Assembly (NCBI RefSeq): GCF_030159095.1 | Contig: NZ_BRXS01000007.1 | Coordinates: 186,001 to 250,000 of the forward strand | From: Roseisolibacter agri | GTDB lineage: Bacteria > Gemmatimonadota > Gemmatimonadetes > Gemmatimonadales > Gemmatimonadaceae | DNA length: 64,000 nt | Direction: 5' to 3' | In this document: piece after piece, positions 53,276 through 62,216 of the stretch | How the letters are laid out: every line of letters begins with the position of its first letter | Numbering within the stretch: the first letter of the stretch is position 1 | Position numbers and translations under genes: made by a program | Notes under the pieces: generated by a model | The model's database searches: none | The model's input: the letters and a program-made list of their open reading frames with translations, nothing else | What the model was told of the DNA's origin: nothing

Positions 53276-55309
53276 ATGCTCGCCGCCCTCCCGCTCCTCC
53301 TCGCGCTCCAGCAGCTCCCGGCGTCGTCGCCGGTGCCCGACCTCTCGCAGACGTTCGCGGGGAAGCCCGCCGCGCCGTCGCGCACCTCGCCGGCGAACGG
53401 CGACACCGTCGGCTACTGGCAGCAGCGCGCCGACTACCGCATCGTCGCGCGGCTCGACGAGCCGAAGCAGGCCGTGGTCGCGACCGCGCGGCTGACGTAC
53501 GTCAACGCGTCGCCCGACACGCTGCGCGAGCTGTTCGTGCACCAGCACCTGAACGCCTTCCGCCCCGGCTCCAAGTGGAGCGCGACCGACGAGAAGGAGG
53601 GGCGGCTGCGCTTCCAGCGGCTGCCGGAGCCCGCGTACGCGTACGAGCGCTTCACCGCGACGCCGACGATCGATCCCTCGCCTGGCTCGGGACAGGCTCC
53701 GACGCCGGTGCGCGCGGAGTACCCGGGCGCGCCCGACAGCACCGTCGTGCGGCTCGTGCTCCCGCGGCCGCTGGCGCCGCGCGACTCGCTCGTCGCGACG
53801 TTCGCCTGGGAGGCGCGGCCCTCGACGGTGGCGCGGCGGCAGGGGCGGCGCGGCCGCCACTACGACTTCGCGCAGTGGTATCCCAAGGTCGCCGTCTACG
53901 ATCGCGGCGGGTGGCAGCCGCACGCGCTCGTGCCGGCCGGTGAGTTCTACGGCGAGTACGGCTCGTTCGACGTGACGCTCGTGCTGGCGGAGGACCAGGT
54001 CGTGGGCGCGACCGGTGTGCCCGTGGCCGGTGATCCCGGCTGGGCGCGTGCGTCTCGCGGCGGCGCGGCGCCGGTGCTCGCGCGTACGGCCTACGGCGCG
54101 CTGCCGGCATCGACGGCCGACTCCGTGCCCGCGGGCCATCGGGCCGTGCGCTTCGTGGCGCGCGACGTTCACCACTTCGCGTGGTCCACGTCGCCCGACT
54201 ACCGCTACGAGGGCGGCGCGTACGTGCGCCGCGCGCCCGCGGGTCGCCCGACGGGGTGGGACACCGTGGCGGTGCATGCGCTCTTCCAGGCGGCGGACGA
54301 CACGACGTGGGGCGGCGGACGCGTGGTGCAGCGCACGGTCGCCGCGCTCGGCTGGCTGGAGCGCGCGTTCGGCACGTACGCGTACCCGCAGATGACCGTG
54401 CTGCACCGCATCGACGGCGGCGGCACCGAGTTCCCGATGATGCAGATGAACGGGAGCGCGTCGCAGGGGCTGATCCTCCACGAGGGCGGGCACAACTTCG
54501 CGTTCGGCATCCTCGGCAACAACGAGTGGCAGAGCGGGTGGATGGACGAGGGGCTGACGTCGTACCAGACGTCGTGGGCCACCGGCGCGACCGCGCAGGC
54601 GCTGGCGGCGCGTGAGGCGCCGCCCGTCGGTCCCGCGCCCACAGATGCGCAGCGCGCGTCGATGCGCCGGCAGCTCAACAGCACGATCGTGCGGCAGGCG
54701 CGCCTCGTGACGCGGGGCGCCGCGCAGCCGATCGGCACGCGCGGCGACCTGTTCGCGGACTTCAACGTCTACAACAACGCCGTCTACACGCGCGCGGAGC
54801 TGATGTACGCGACGCTGCGCGACGCGATCGGCGACGCGGCGTTCGCGCGCTTCCTCAACGACTACTACGCGCGCTGGGCCAACCGCCACGTGGACGAGGC
54901 GGCGATGCGCGCGAGCGCGGAGCGCGCGGCCGGTCGCGACCTCGGATGGTTCTTCACGCAGTGGGTGCACGGCGTCGGCGTCGTGGACTACGCGCTGCGC
55001 GACGTCGCCGTGCGCGAGACGGGCGGCGGCTGGCAGGTGCGGGGCACGCTCGTGCGCGCGGGTGCGTACCGGCACCCGATCTCGGTCGGCGTGCGCACCG
55101 AGTCGGGGTGGACGCTGGTGCAGGGCGACGCCGCGCGCGACAGCCAGTCCATCGAGCTCCGCGTGGCCGAGCGGCCGCTGGAGGTGCGGCTCGATCCGCG
55201 CGGGGCGGCGGGCGCACCGACGGCGCGCTTCTACACCTTCACCGTGGCGCCGGACGGCCCGGCCCCGGCGGTCGTGCGCATCCCGGCGCCGACGCTCGCG
55301 GCGCCCTGA
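53276..55309 (+). CDS. Exported M1-family metallopeptidase
   Basis: A 677-residue protein with a short signal sequence (LAALPLLLALQQLPASS). Zinc site HEGGH (His402, Glu403, His406) and Glu425 in WMDEG, exactly 18 residues after the second His, as M1 requires. The usual GxMEN substrate motif is replaced by GGTEFPMMQM. So it is an M1-like peptidase, perhaps not a true aminopeptidase. C-terminal beta domain from about residue 570. Confidence 0.88.
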   Translation: MLAALPLLLALQQLPASSPVPDLSQTFAGKPAAPSRTSPANGDTVGYWQQRADYRIVARLDEPKQAVVATARLTYVNASPDTLRELFVHQHLNAFRPGSKWSATDEKEGRLRFQRLPEPAYAYERFTATPTIDPSPGSGQAPTPVRAEYPGAPDSTVVRLVLPRPLAPRDSLVATFAWEARPSTVARRQGRRGRHYDFAQWYPKVAVYDRGGWQPHALVPAGEFYGEYGSFDVTLVLAEDQVVGATGVPVAGDPGWARASRGGAAPVLARTAYGALPASTADSVPAGHRAVRFVARDVHHFAWSTSPDYRYEGGAYVRRAPAGRPTGWDTVAVHALFQAADDTTWGGGRVVQRTVAALGWLERAFGTYAYPQMTVLHRIDGGGTEFPMMQMNGSASQGLILHEGGHNFAFGILGNNEWQSGWMDEGLTSYQTSWATGATAQALAAREAPPVGPAPTDAQRASMRRQLNSTIVRQARLVTRGAAQPIGTRGDLFADFNVYNNAVYTRAELMYATLRDAIGDAAFARFLNDYYARWANRHVDEAAMRASAERAAGRDLGWFFTQWVHGVGVVDYALRDVAVRETGGGWQVRGTLVRAGAYRHPISVGVRTESGWTLVQGDAARDSQSIELRVAERPLEVRLDPRGAAGAPTARFYTFTVAPDGPAPAVVRIPAPTLAAP

Positions 55310-55469
55310 GCGGCCCCAGAATGGGCCATGACCCGGGCGCGGCGCGTTGCCTCGCCCGGCCCCGCGCGTCGATATTTCGTGCTGTAGCTCTCGCCCCGCG
55401 CGCGCCGTCGTCCGGCGTTCGCGGGGCTCCGCGTCGCCGGCCCCACGCCGGCGCCCTCTCACGACAGAC

Positions 55470-55844
55470 ATGAGCGGCCGCATCGACGTCAAGCGCGTCC
55501 CCAAGCCCTGGGGGCACGAGATCATCTGGGCGCACACCGACCGCTACTGCGGGAAGATCCTGCACGTGAAGGCGGGGGAGCAGCTCTCCGTGCAGTACCA
55601 CGAGCGCAAGGACGAGACGGTGTACCTGCTGTCGGGGGAGCTGCGCTACTGGGTCGCGCTCGGCGACGCGCCGCTGGAGGACCAGCGGCTCCAGGCGGGA
55701 GACGCGTTCCGCATCACGCCGGGCACCGTGCACTACATGGAGGCGGTGACCGACTGCGACGTCCTCGAGGTGAGCACGCCGGAGCTGGACGACGTCGTGC
55801 GGATCAAGGACCGCTACGGCCGCGAGGGGACGAACGCGCCCTGA
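55470..55844 (+). CDS. Cupin, mannose-6-phosphate isomerase type II-like
   Basis: A 124-residue single cupin. The start (KRVPKPWGHEIIWAHTDRYCGK) and HERKDETVYLLSGEL are signatures of the C-terminal cupin of ManC/type II phosphomannose isomerase. Metal-binding His/Glu present. Next gene is a sugar nucleotidyltransferase, suggesting a two-gene nucleotide-sugar step. Confidence 0.85.
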   Translation: MSGRIDVKRVPKPWGHEIIWAHTDRYCGKILHVKAGEQLSVQYHERKDETVYLLSGELRYWVALGDAPLEDQRLQAGDAFRITPGTVHYMEAVTDCDVLEVSTPELDDVVRIKDRYGREGTNAP

Positions 55845-55965
55845 CGCGCCTGACGCGCCCGGATGTACGAGGGCAGGGGAGCACGAGCGTGACACGGATC
55901 TTGCACGCCCGCGAGCTGGCCGCGAGCTTTGCGCCGCGCCGTCACGCTCCCCTACCGACCCTCCC

Positions 55966-56955
55966 ATGAAAGTCATCATCCCGCTCGCCGGCAAAGGCAC
56001 GCGCCTGCGCCCGCACACGCACGTCACGCCCAAGCCCATGCTGCGCATCGCCGGCAAGCCGGTGATGGACTACGTCATGGACGACGTGAAGCGCCTGGGC
56101 GACGTGGAGCAGGTGGTCTACGTGACCGGGCACCTGAAGGAGAAGGTCGAGGAGCACGCGCGCCGCGACATCGGCCTGCCCGCGGTGTTCGTCGAACAGT
56201 CGGTGCAGGACGGCACGGCGGGCGCGGTGAACCTCGCGCGCCCCTACGTCGACCAGCCGGTGCTGATCATCTTCGTCGACACGATCTTCGACGCCGACCT
56301 GTCGATCGTGCACGACACCGACGCCGACGGCATCATCTGGACGAAGGAGGTCGAGGACTACCAGCGCTTCGGCGTGGTGGTCACCGATGCCGACGGCCAC
56401 ATGACGAAGATCGTCGAGAAGCCGTCGACGCCGATCTCGAAGCGCGCCAACATCGGCCTGTACTACATCCGGAACTGGCAGCTGCTCTACGAGGGCATCG
56501 ACCACGTCCTCACGCAGCCCAAGAACAAGGGCGAGTACTATCTGACCGACGCGTTCCAGTACATGATCGACAAGGGCGCGAAGATCAAGGTCGTCGACGT
56601 CGCCGGCTGGTACGACGCCGGCCAGATCGAGACGCTGCTCGACACGAACCGCGTCATGCTCGAGAAGGGCCGCGCGCGCCGTCCCGGCACCATCGACGCC
56701 AGCGCGACGATCGTCGATCCGGTCTACATCGAGGAGGGCGTGACGATCACGAACTCCACGGTCGGCCCGAACGTCTCGATCAGCGCCGGCTCCACGATCG
56801 AGGGCTCCACGCTGCGCGACTCGATCGTCGGCGCGCAGTCGCGCGTGCTCGGCTCGCGCCTGCACGGCTCGATCATCGGCGACGCGGTGAAGCTGGAGGG
56901 CTTCGCGGGCAGCGTCACGATCGGCGACCACGCGGAGGTGCGGGCGAGCGCCTGA
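55966..56955 (+). CDS. Sugar-1-phosphate nucleotidyltransferase
   Basis: A 329-residue enzyme with the LAGKGTRLRPHTHVTPKPML signature (GxGTRLxPxTxxxPKPM) and a C-terminal left-handed beta-helix (ATIVDPVYIEEGVTITNSTV). It makes an NDP-sugar, probably for envelope polysaccharide; the nucleotide and sugar cannot be told. Confidence 0.92.
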   Translation: MKVIIPLAGKGTRLRPHTHVTPKPMLRIAGKPVMDYVMDDVKRLGDVEQVVYVTGHLKEKVEEHARRDIGLPAVFVEQSVQDGTAGAVNLARPYVDQPVLIIFVDTIFDADLSIVHDTDADGIIWTKEVEDYQRFGVVVTDADGHMTKIVEKPSTPISKRANIGLYYIRNWQLLYEGIDHVLTQPKNKGEYYLTDAFQYMIDKGAKIKVVDVAGWYDAGQIETLLDTNRVMLEKGRARRPGTIDASATIVDPVYIEEGVTITNSTVGPNVSISAGSTIEGSTLRDSIVGAQSRVLGSRLHGSIIGDAVKLEGFAGSVTIGDHAEVRASA

Positions 56956-56973
56956 GCGCCGCGCGGGCTGGCC

Positions 56974-57012
56974 CGGACGGGGGCGGCGCCGTACCGGCAC
57001 CGCCCCCGTCCG
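56974..57012 (+). terminator. Hairpin after the nucleotidyltransferase
   Basis: CGGACGGGGGCGG (56974-56986) pairs with CCGCCCCCGTCCG (57000-57012). Confidence 0.7.
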
Positions 57013-57134
57013 CGCGTTCGGGCGCCCGGCAGCTGGTGCACCTGCACCATGTTGCATGACGAATCGTTCACGACATTCCGGCGCAATCGCCGCGGCCCTG
57101 CCGGCGCGGCCGCCTCACCACCGCTCGGAGTGCC

Positions 57135-57872
57135 ATGTCGATCCTCTCCCGTCCCGCTGCCCGCGCCGCGCTCGCCGTTGCCGCGAGCGCCATCGTCGCC
57201 GCGCCCGCCGCCGCCCAGACCGTCTACTACGGTCAGAGCAACCTCGGCACCCAGAATGCCGCGATCACGCAGGCGCGCTCGGACTTCCTCGCCGCGCTCA
57301 CCGCGGGCGTCGGCACCGAGACCTTCGAGGGGATCCCCGACAACACGCGCGCCCCGGTGGCGCTCAACTTCCCGGGCGCGGGCACGGCGACGCTCACGGG
57401 CTCGGGCTCGGTGGAGACGTCGCCCAGCTCGGGCGCGGGGCCGGTGTCGGGCGCGCACTACTACCTCGTGACGACGGGCGGCGCGAGCAGCGCCTTCAGC
57501 ATCGCCTTCGCCAACCCGATCGCCGCCTTCGGCTTCTACGGGCGCGACCTCGGCGACAACTTCTCGAACCTGATCCTCCGCTTCACGCTCGCGGCCGGGG
57601 GCACGCGCGACGTGCAGGTGCCGTACGACGCGTCGCGCACCGCGCTGCCCAACGGCAACCTGCTCTTCTTCGGCCTGATCGACACGGCGAGCCCGTTCAC
57701 GCGCGTCGAGTTCCGCAGCACGGCGTCCGGCGACGTGTTCGGCTTCGACGACATGACGATCGGCACCACGCAGCAGGTGGCCAGCGTCGTCCCCGAGCCT
57801 TCGACGTACGTGCTGCTGGCGAGCGGGCTCGGCGTGCTCGGGCTGGTCGCGCGCCGCCGCCGGACCGCCTGA
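57135..57872 (+). CDS. PEP-CTERM protein
   Basis: A 245-residue exported protein: signal peptide ending AAPAAAQ, a middle beta-sandwich-like domain (ETFEGIP, FSIAFANPIAAFGFYG, FGFDDMTIG), and a C-terminal sorting signal VPEPSTYVLLASGLGVLGLV followed by ARRRRTA. PEP-CTERM proteins are processed by an exosortase; none is in this window. It is probably matrix or cell-surface associated. Confidence 0.88.
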   Translation: MSILSRPAARAALAVAASAIVAAPAAAQTVYYGQSNLGTQNAAITQARSDFLAALTAGVGTETFEGIPDNTRAPVALNFPGAGTATLTGSGSVETSPSSGAGPVSGAHYYLVTTGGASSAFSIAFANPIAAFGFYGRDLGDNFSNLILRFTLAAGGTRDVQVPYDASRTALPNGNLLFFGLIDTASPFTRVEFRSTASGDVFGFDDMTIGTTQQVASVVPEPSTYVLLASGLGVLGLVARRRRTA

Positions 57873-57876
57873 TGCG

Positions 57877-59106
57877 CTACGCGGCGCCGACCAGCTCCGC
57901 GGCCAGCGCGACGATGCCGAGCGCGCGCGCGAGCCCCACGGCGCCCTCGGCGTTCTCGAACCATTCGGCGGGCGTGTGCGCGTCGCCGCCACGCCCGCCC
58001 GCACCGATCGCGATCGCCGGCACGCCGCGGCCGAGCGGCACGTTCGCGTCCGTGGACGCGGCGCCGAGCTCCGGGACGCGGCCGACCAGCCGCGTCATCG
58101 CGACGGCGCCCGCGACCAGCGGCGCCTCCGCCGCCAGCTCGCCGCCCGGCCGGTCACCGATGACCTCGACGCGCATCGTCAGCGCTGGCGTCCCCTCGGC
58201 GCGGATCACGTTCTCCTCGTACGCGGCGCCGTGCACGGCGCGGCGGATCGACTGCTCGTAGCGGTCGAGCATCGCGCCGGACGTCGAGCGCAGGTCGACC
58301 TCCAGCCACGCGTCCGCCGGAATCGCGTTGACGCAGATGCCGCCGCCGATGCGCCCCACCGAGACGGTGACGCGCGGCGAGTCGTCGAGCGGCAGCGCCG
58401 CGATCGCCGCCGCCGCGCGCGCCGCGGCGTGCACCGCGTTCGGCACGCCGAACGCTGCCCAGCTGTGGCCACCCGGGCCCGCGAACGTCACGCGGAAGCG
58501 ACGCGAGCCGACCGCGCGGTGCACGATGCGCTCGTCGCCCGCGCCGTCCAGCGCGACAGCTGCGACCACGTTCGGCGTCTCCGCGAAGTAGCGCTTCGCG
58601 CCGCGCAGGTCGCCCAGCCCCTCCTCGCCCGTCGTCGCGACGAACTCGATCGCGTGGCGCGTGCGCAGCTGCACGCCGTCGAACGTCTCGGCCAGCGCGA
58701 GCATCGCCGTGAGCCCGCGCCCGTTGTCGCCGATCCCCGGGCCGACGAGTCGCCGACCCTCGTGCCGCACCTGCAGCGGCGTCTCGCGCGGGAACACCGT
58801 GTCGAGGTGCGCGCACACCGCGACGCGCGGCGCGTCTTCCGATCGGTCCTCGCCCGGCCGACGGCCGACGACGTTGCCGGCGGCGTCCACCCGCACGTCG
58901 GCCAGGCCGAGCGCGCGGAAGCGGCGGGCGACCCACGCGCCGCGCTCCTCCTCCTCTCCCGTCGGCGCCGGGATCTCGGCGAGCGTCACCTGGTCGCGTA
59001 CCGTGACCGCGTCGCGCGCGACGAGTCGCGCGCGGGCGCGCGCGAGCGCGTCGTGCACGCGCGCGACGTCGGACGCAGCCGTGGGCGCGGAGGAGAGCAG
59101 TGGCAT
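57877..59106 (-). CDS. M20-family metallopeptidase
   Basis: A 409-residue zinc peptidase of the M20 type. VAVCAHLDTVFP (His, Asp), GIGDNGRGLTAML (bridging Asp), ATTGEEGLGDLRG (catalytic Glu pair) and GGDAHTPAEWF (last His). The dimerization domain lies about residues 215-320. A tripeptidase T-like or carboxypeptidase role is possible. It converges with the PEP-CTERM gene with almost no gap, and is divergent from the MFS gene. Confidence 0.9.
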   Translation of the reverse strand: MPLLSSAPTAASDVARVHDALARARARLVARDAVTVRDQVTLAEIPAPTGEEEERGAWVARRFRALGLADVRVDAAGNVVGRRPGEDRSEDAPRVAVCAHLDTVFPRETPLQVRHEGRRLVGPGIGDNGRGLTAMLALAETFDGVQLRTRHAIEFVATTGEEGLGDLRGAKRYFAETPNVVAAVALDGAGDERIVHRAVGSRRFRVTFAGPGGHSWAAFGVPNAVHAAARAAAAIAALPLDDSPRVTVSVGRIGGGICVNAIPADAWLEVDLRSTSGAMLDRYEQSIRRAVHGAAYEENVIRAEGTPALTMRVEVIGDRPGGELAAEAPLVAGAVAMTRLVGRVPELGAASTDANVPLGRGVPAIAIGAGGRGGDAHTPAEWFENAEGAVGLARALGIVALAAELVGAA

Positions 59107-59162
59107 GTGCAGGGAATTGGGGCCGCCGGTCGGACGCCGCAAGGGTCGGCGACGCCCACCGC

Positions 59163-59168
59163 TACATT
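59163..59168 (+). promoter_or_regulatory. Possible -10 box of the MFS gene (TACATT)
   Basis: TACATT lies 14 bases before ATG 59183. Leader would be very short. No clear -35 box. Confidence 0.3.
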
Positions 59169-59182
59169 CACACCAACCGCCC

Positions 59183-60430
59183 ATGCCACCCGTATCCGCT
59201 CCGACCGCCCCGCAGGACGCGCCGGCCGCGACGCCTCCCGGCCGCCGACCCGCGTGGCTCGGCCGCACGGTCGTGTCGCTGGCCGCCGTCAGCCTGCTGA
59301 CGGACGCGTCGAGCGAGATGATCGCGCCGCTGCTGCCGATCTTCCTGACGGGCGCGCTCGGCGCGTCGGCCAGCATGGTCGGCACCATCGAGGGTGCAGC
59401 CGAGTCGACCGCGTCGCTGCTGAAGCTGGCCAGCGGGTGGTGGTCGGACCGGCTGCCGCGTCGCAAGCCGCTCGTGGTGGCGGGCTACCTGCTCGCCTCG
59501 ACGGCGCGGCCGCTGGTGGCGATCGCGAGCGGCGCCGGGCAGGTGCTCGCCGTGCGCCTCGCCGACCGGGTGGGGAAGGGGCTGCGCAGCGCGCCGCGCG
59601 ACGCGCTGCTCGCCGCCGCGGTGCCGCCGGAGGTGCGCGGCCGCGCGTTCGGCTTCCACCGCGCCGCCGACCACCTGGGCGCGGTGATCGGGCCGCTCGT
59701 CGCGTTCGTGCTGCTCGGCTGGGTGGGGCTGTCGCTGCGCACCGTGTTCTGGCTCGCGGCGGTGCCCGCGGCGCTGGCCGTGCTGGTGCTCGTGCTCGCA
59801 GTGCGCGAGGAGCCGGCGGCGCCGCGCGTCGTCGCATCTGTCGAAGCGAGCACGCGTCCCGCGAGCCGCTCGCTCGGGGCGATGCTGGCGGCGGTGCTCG
59901 TGTTCACGCTCGGCAACTCGACCGACGCGTTCCTCGTGCTGCGCGCGACGCAGCTGGGCGTGCCCGTCGCGCTGATCCCGATCCTGTGGGCCGCGCTGCA
60001 CGTCGTGAAGTCGGCGTCGAGCACGCCCGGCGGCGCGCTGTCGGACCGCCTGGGCCGCAAGCCGACGATCGTCGCCGGCTGGCTGCTCTACGCGTGCGTG
60101 TACGCAGGCTTCGCGTTCGCCGCCGCCGCCTGGCACGTGTGGGCACTGGTCGGCGTGTACGGCCTCTTCTTCGGGCTCACCGAGGGCGCGGAGAAGGCGC
60201 TCGTCGCCGACCTCGTGGAGCCGCACGCGCGCGGGACCGCGTTCGGCTGGTACCACCTGACGGTGGGGCTGGCGGCGCTGCCGGCGTCGCTGGTGTTCGG
60301 CGTGATCTGGGATCGCCGCGGCGCTCCCGCGGCCTTCCTCACGGGCGCGGCCCTCGCGCTGGTCGCGTCGCTGCTGCTCGTGCTGACGGTGCCCGCGGGT
60401 CAGCAGCAGCGCGAGCCGGGACGCTCGTAG
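59183..60430 (+). CDS. MFS transporter
   Basis: A 415-residue major-facilitator protein with 11-12 predicted helices. Loop 2-3 motif WWSDRLPRRKPLV, and ADRVGKGLRSAPRDALLAAAV plus RAFGFHRAADHLGAVIGPLVA are typical of a widespread, functionally unassigned MFS subfamily. GGALSDRLGRKPTIVAG is the second A-motif. Substrate unknown. Its 3' end overlaps the convergent small gene by 31 bases. Confidence 0.88.
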   Translation: MPPVSAPTAPQDAPAATPPGRRPAWLGRTVVSLAAVSLLTDASSEMIAPLLPIFLTGALGASASMVGTIEGAAESTASLLKLASGWWSDRLPRRKPLVVAGYLLASTARPLVAIASGAGQVLAVRLADRVGKGLRSAPRDALLAAAVPPEVRGRAFGFHRAADHLGAVIGPLVAFVLLGWVGLSLRTVFWLAAVPAALAVLVLVLAVREEPAAPRVVASVEASTRPASRSLGAMLAAVLVFTLGNSTDAFLVLRATQLGVPVALIPILWAALHVVKSASSTPGGALSDRLGRKPTIVAGWLLYACVYAGFAFAAAAWHVWALVGVYGLFFGLTEGAEKALVADLVEPHARGTAFGWYHLTVGLAALPASLVFGVIWDRRGAPAAFLTGAALALVASLLLVLTVPAGQQQREPGRS

Positions 60431-60603
60431 CGCGCGGCGAGCCGCTCGCGCTCGAACTCCTGGCGCGTCGGCACGGCGCACTCGGGATGGTGCGCGCGCA
60501 GGTGACGCACGTAGCGCTCGTAGTCCGGAACGCCGAGCACCGCGTGCAGCACCTCGCGCACGCGCGCGAGCGTGGCTCCGAGGAAGGGCGTCGCGGCAGG
60601 CAT
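60400..60603 (-). CDS. YbdD/YjiX-like micro-protein
   Basis: A 67-residue protein: VREVLHAVLGVPDYERYVRH, HHPECAVPTRQEFERERL and a terminal GSRCC. This matches the small YbdD/YjiX family (DUF466), normally beside the pyruvate/peptide carbon-starvation transporter CstA, which is absent here. The C-terminal Cys-Cys is a family hallmark. It overlaps the MFS tail on the opposite strand. Confidence 0.8.
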   Translation of the reverse strand: MPAATPFLGATLARVREVLHAVLGVPDYERYVRHLRAHHPECAVPTRQEFERERLAARYERPGSRCC

Positions 60604-60728
60604 GGCACCAATGACGCGGCCACACCGCACGGGCGCAAGTCGCCGCGCTGACACACGACGCGCGCCACAGCGGTGGGGAGCGCGGCTCACGGCGTTTCTC
60701 CGTCCGCCCCTGCATCGTCGTATGCGCG

Positions 60729-62009
60729 GTGCGCCGGGTGACACGCCCGTCACGGCGCGTCCTCACCACGTCCTCGCCGCTCGTGTCGCTCGTCAAGCAG
60801 TGGTTCCACCGCAGCGCGCCGCCCGCCGCCCCGCCGGCTCCCGTCGCGCCGGCTCCCGTCCCGCCCTACGTCGCGCCGCAGGCCGCCGAGCAGCCCGCCC
60901 GGCGCGACGCGGCAGCGAACGACGACGCCACGGTCGGACGGATGCTGGACACGCTGGGGACGCTCGTGCAGCTGGTCGGGCAGTACGCGCACGACAGCGA
61001 CGTGCGTCCCGCCGCGGCGGCGCGGCACCAGGCCGACCTGTGGCGCCGGCACCTGACGACGGGGCTGGGCCATCCCATGGAGGACGGCGCGGAGGGAGGC
61101 GCGACGCGCGGCGGCGGCCTGGCGGCACGCGACTGGGAAGGCGCCGCGCGCTTCGCGACCGCGGAGCGGCAGGCGGAGCACGCGTACGTCGCCCGCGCGC
61201 TGGACGACCTGCGCGGCACCGTGTGGACGCTCGTGCAGGGCCTCCACCAGGCGATGGGCGCCGAGGCGGCGGCCGGCCGCGCATCCGCGTCGGTCGCGCG
61301 TCGGCTGCACGCCGCGGTGAGCGACGCGAGCCCCGAGACGCTCCGCGACGCGGCGCTGGCCGCGGTGGGTGAGCTGGGAACGGTGATCGCGCAGCGCGAG
61401 CGCGAGCGCGAGCAGCAGATCGCGCAGCTGGGCGAGGAGATCTCGAAGCTCGGCGCCGCGCTGGAGGAGGCGCGCCGCGAGGGCGCGACCGATCCGCTGA
61501 CGGGACTCGGCAACCGGCGCGCGTTCGACGCCGCGCTGGACCACGCGGCGGCGCTGCACGGCCTGTGGGGGCAGCGCGTGTGCCTCCTGCTGATCGACGT
61601 CGACCTGTTGAAGCAGCTGAACGACCGTGACGGGCACGCCGCGGGAGACGCCGCGCTGCAGCGCGTCGCGTCGCACCTCGCGCGGATCTTCATGCGGCGC
61701 ACCGACGTCGTCGCGCGCATCGGCGGCGACGAGTTCGCGGTGCTCCTGCGCGACGTGGCGCCCGACGAAGCGCGGCGGCTGGCCGAGCGGCTCGTCGCCG
61801 CCGTGGCGCCGTCGCCGGAGGCGCCGTCGCCCGAGGCGCCGTCGCCCGAGGCGCCGTCGCCCGACGAGGAGACCGCGTCGATCACCGTCTCGGCCGGCGT
61901 CGCCGCGCTGCGGCAGGACGAGACGGCGGCCGAGTGGTTCGCGCGCGCCGATGCCGCGCTCTACGCGGCCAAGGCGGCCGGGCGTGGCCGCGTGCACCGG
62001 GACGGCTGA
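60729..62009 (+). CDS. Diguanylate cyclase (GGDEF), soluble
   Basis: A 426-residue protein if GTG 60729 is the start; GTG 60783 (MSLVKQWFHR) is also plausible. N-terminal Pro/Ala-rich then helical region (residues 70-235) of no known family, a coiled coil (REREREQQIAQLGEEISKL), then GGDEF: GATDPLTGLGNRRAFD, RRTDVVARIGGDEFAV. The inhibitory I-site RxxD (RRTD) lies five residues before GGDEF, so it is likely an active, product-inhibited c-di-GMP synthase. A loop inside the GGDEF domain carries four APSPE repeats. Confidence 0.88.
   Translation: MRRVTRPSRRVLTTSSPLVSLVKQWFHRSAPPAAPPAPVAPAPVPPYVAPQAAEQPARRDAAANDDATVGRMLDTLGTLVQLVGQYAHDSDVRPAAAARHQADLWRRHLTTGLGHPMEDGAEGGATRGGGLAARDWEGAARFATAERQAEHAYVARALDDLRGTVWTLVQGLHQAMGAEAAAGRASASVARRLHAAVSDASPETLRDAALAAVGELGTVIAQREREREQQIAQLGEEISKLGAALEEARREGATDPLTGLGNRRAFDAALDHAAALHGLWGQRVCLLLIDVDLLKQLNDRDGHAAGDAALQRVASHLARIFMRRTDVVARIGGDEFAVLLRDVAPDEARRLAERLVAAVAPSPEAPSPEAPSPEAPSPDEETASITVSAGVAALRQDETAAEWFARADAALYAAKAAGRGRVHRDG
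61806..61865 (+). repeat. 15-bp tandem repeat, four units, in the GGDEF gene
   Basis: Units of GCGCCGTCGCCCGAG with single-base changes in the first and last. It codes for EAPSP repeats in a loop after the GGDEF motif. The length may vary between strains by slippage, in steps of five residues. Confidence 0.85.
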
Positions 62010-62216
62010 CGCGAGGGCGCGGTCCGTCCGGGACGCCTGTGGGGGGCGAGGCGGCTCAAGTCGCAGTCTTCCGCGGCCGAAACTCCTGACGGAGCCTTCC
62101 CGCCGAGCATGGCGCGTGGGTCGAGGTCCTCCTGATGGCGCCCCGCGGCTTCCCGCCGACGGGACGTCGTCGCCCCGCGCGCCCATGGCGTCGCGAGTCA
62201 CCGCCTGCCGAGACCC

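Noticed and set aside
61806-61865. CRISPR-like array
   Set aside because: Contiguous 15-bp tandem units without spacers, in frame inside a gene.
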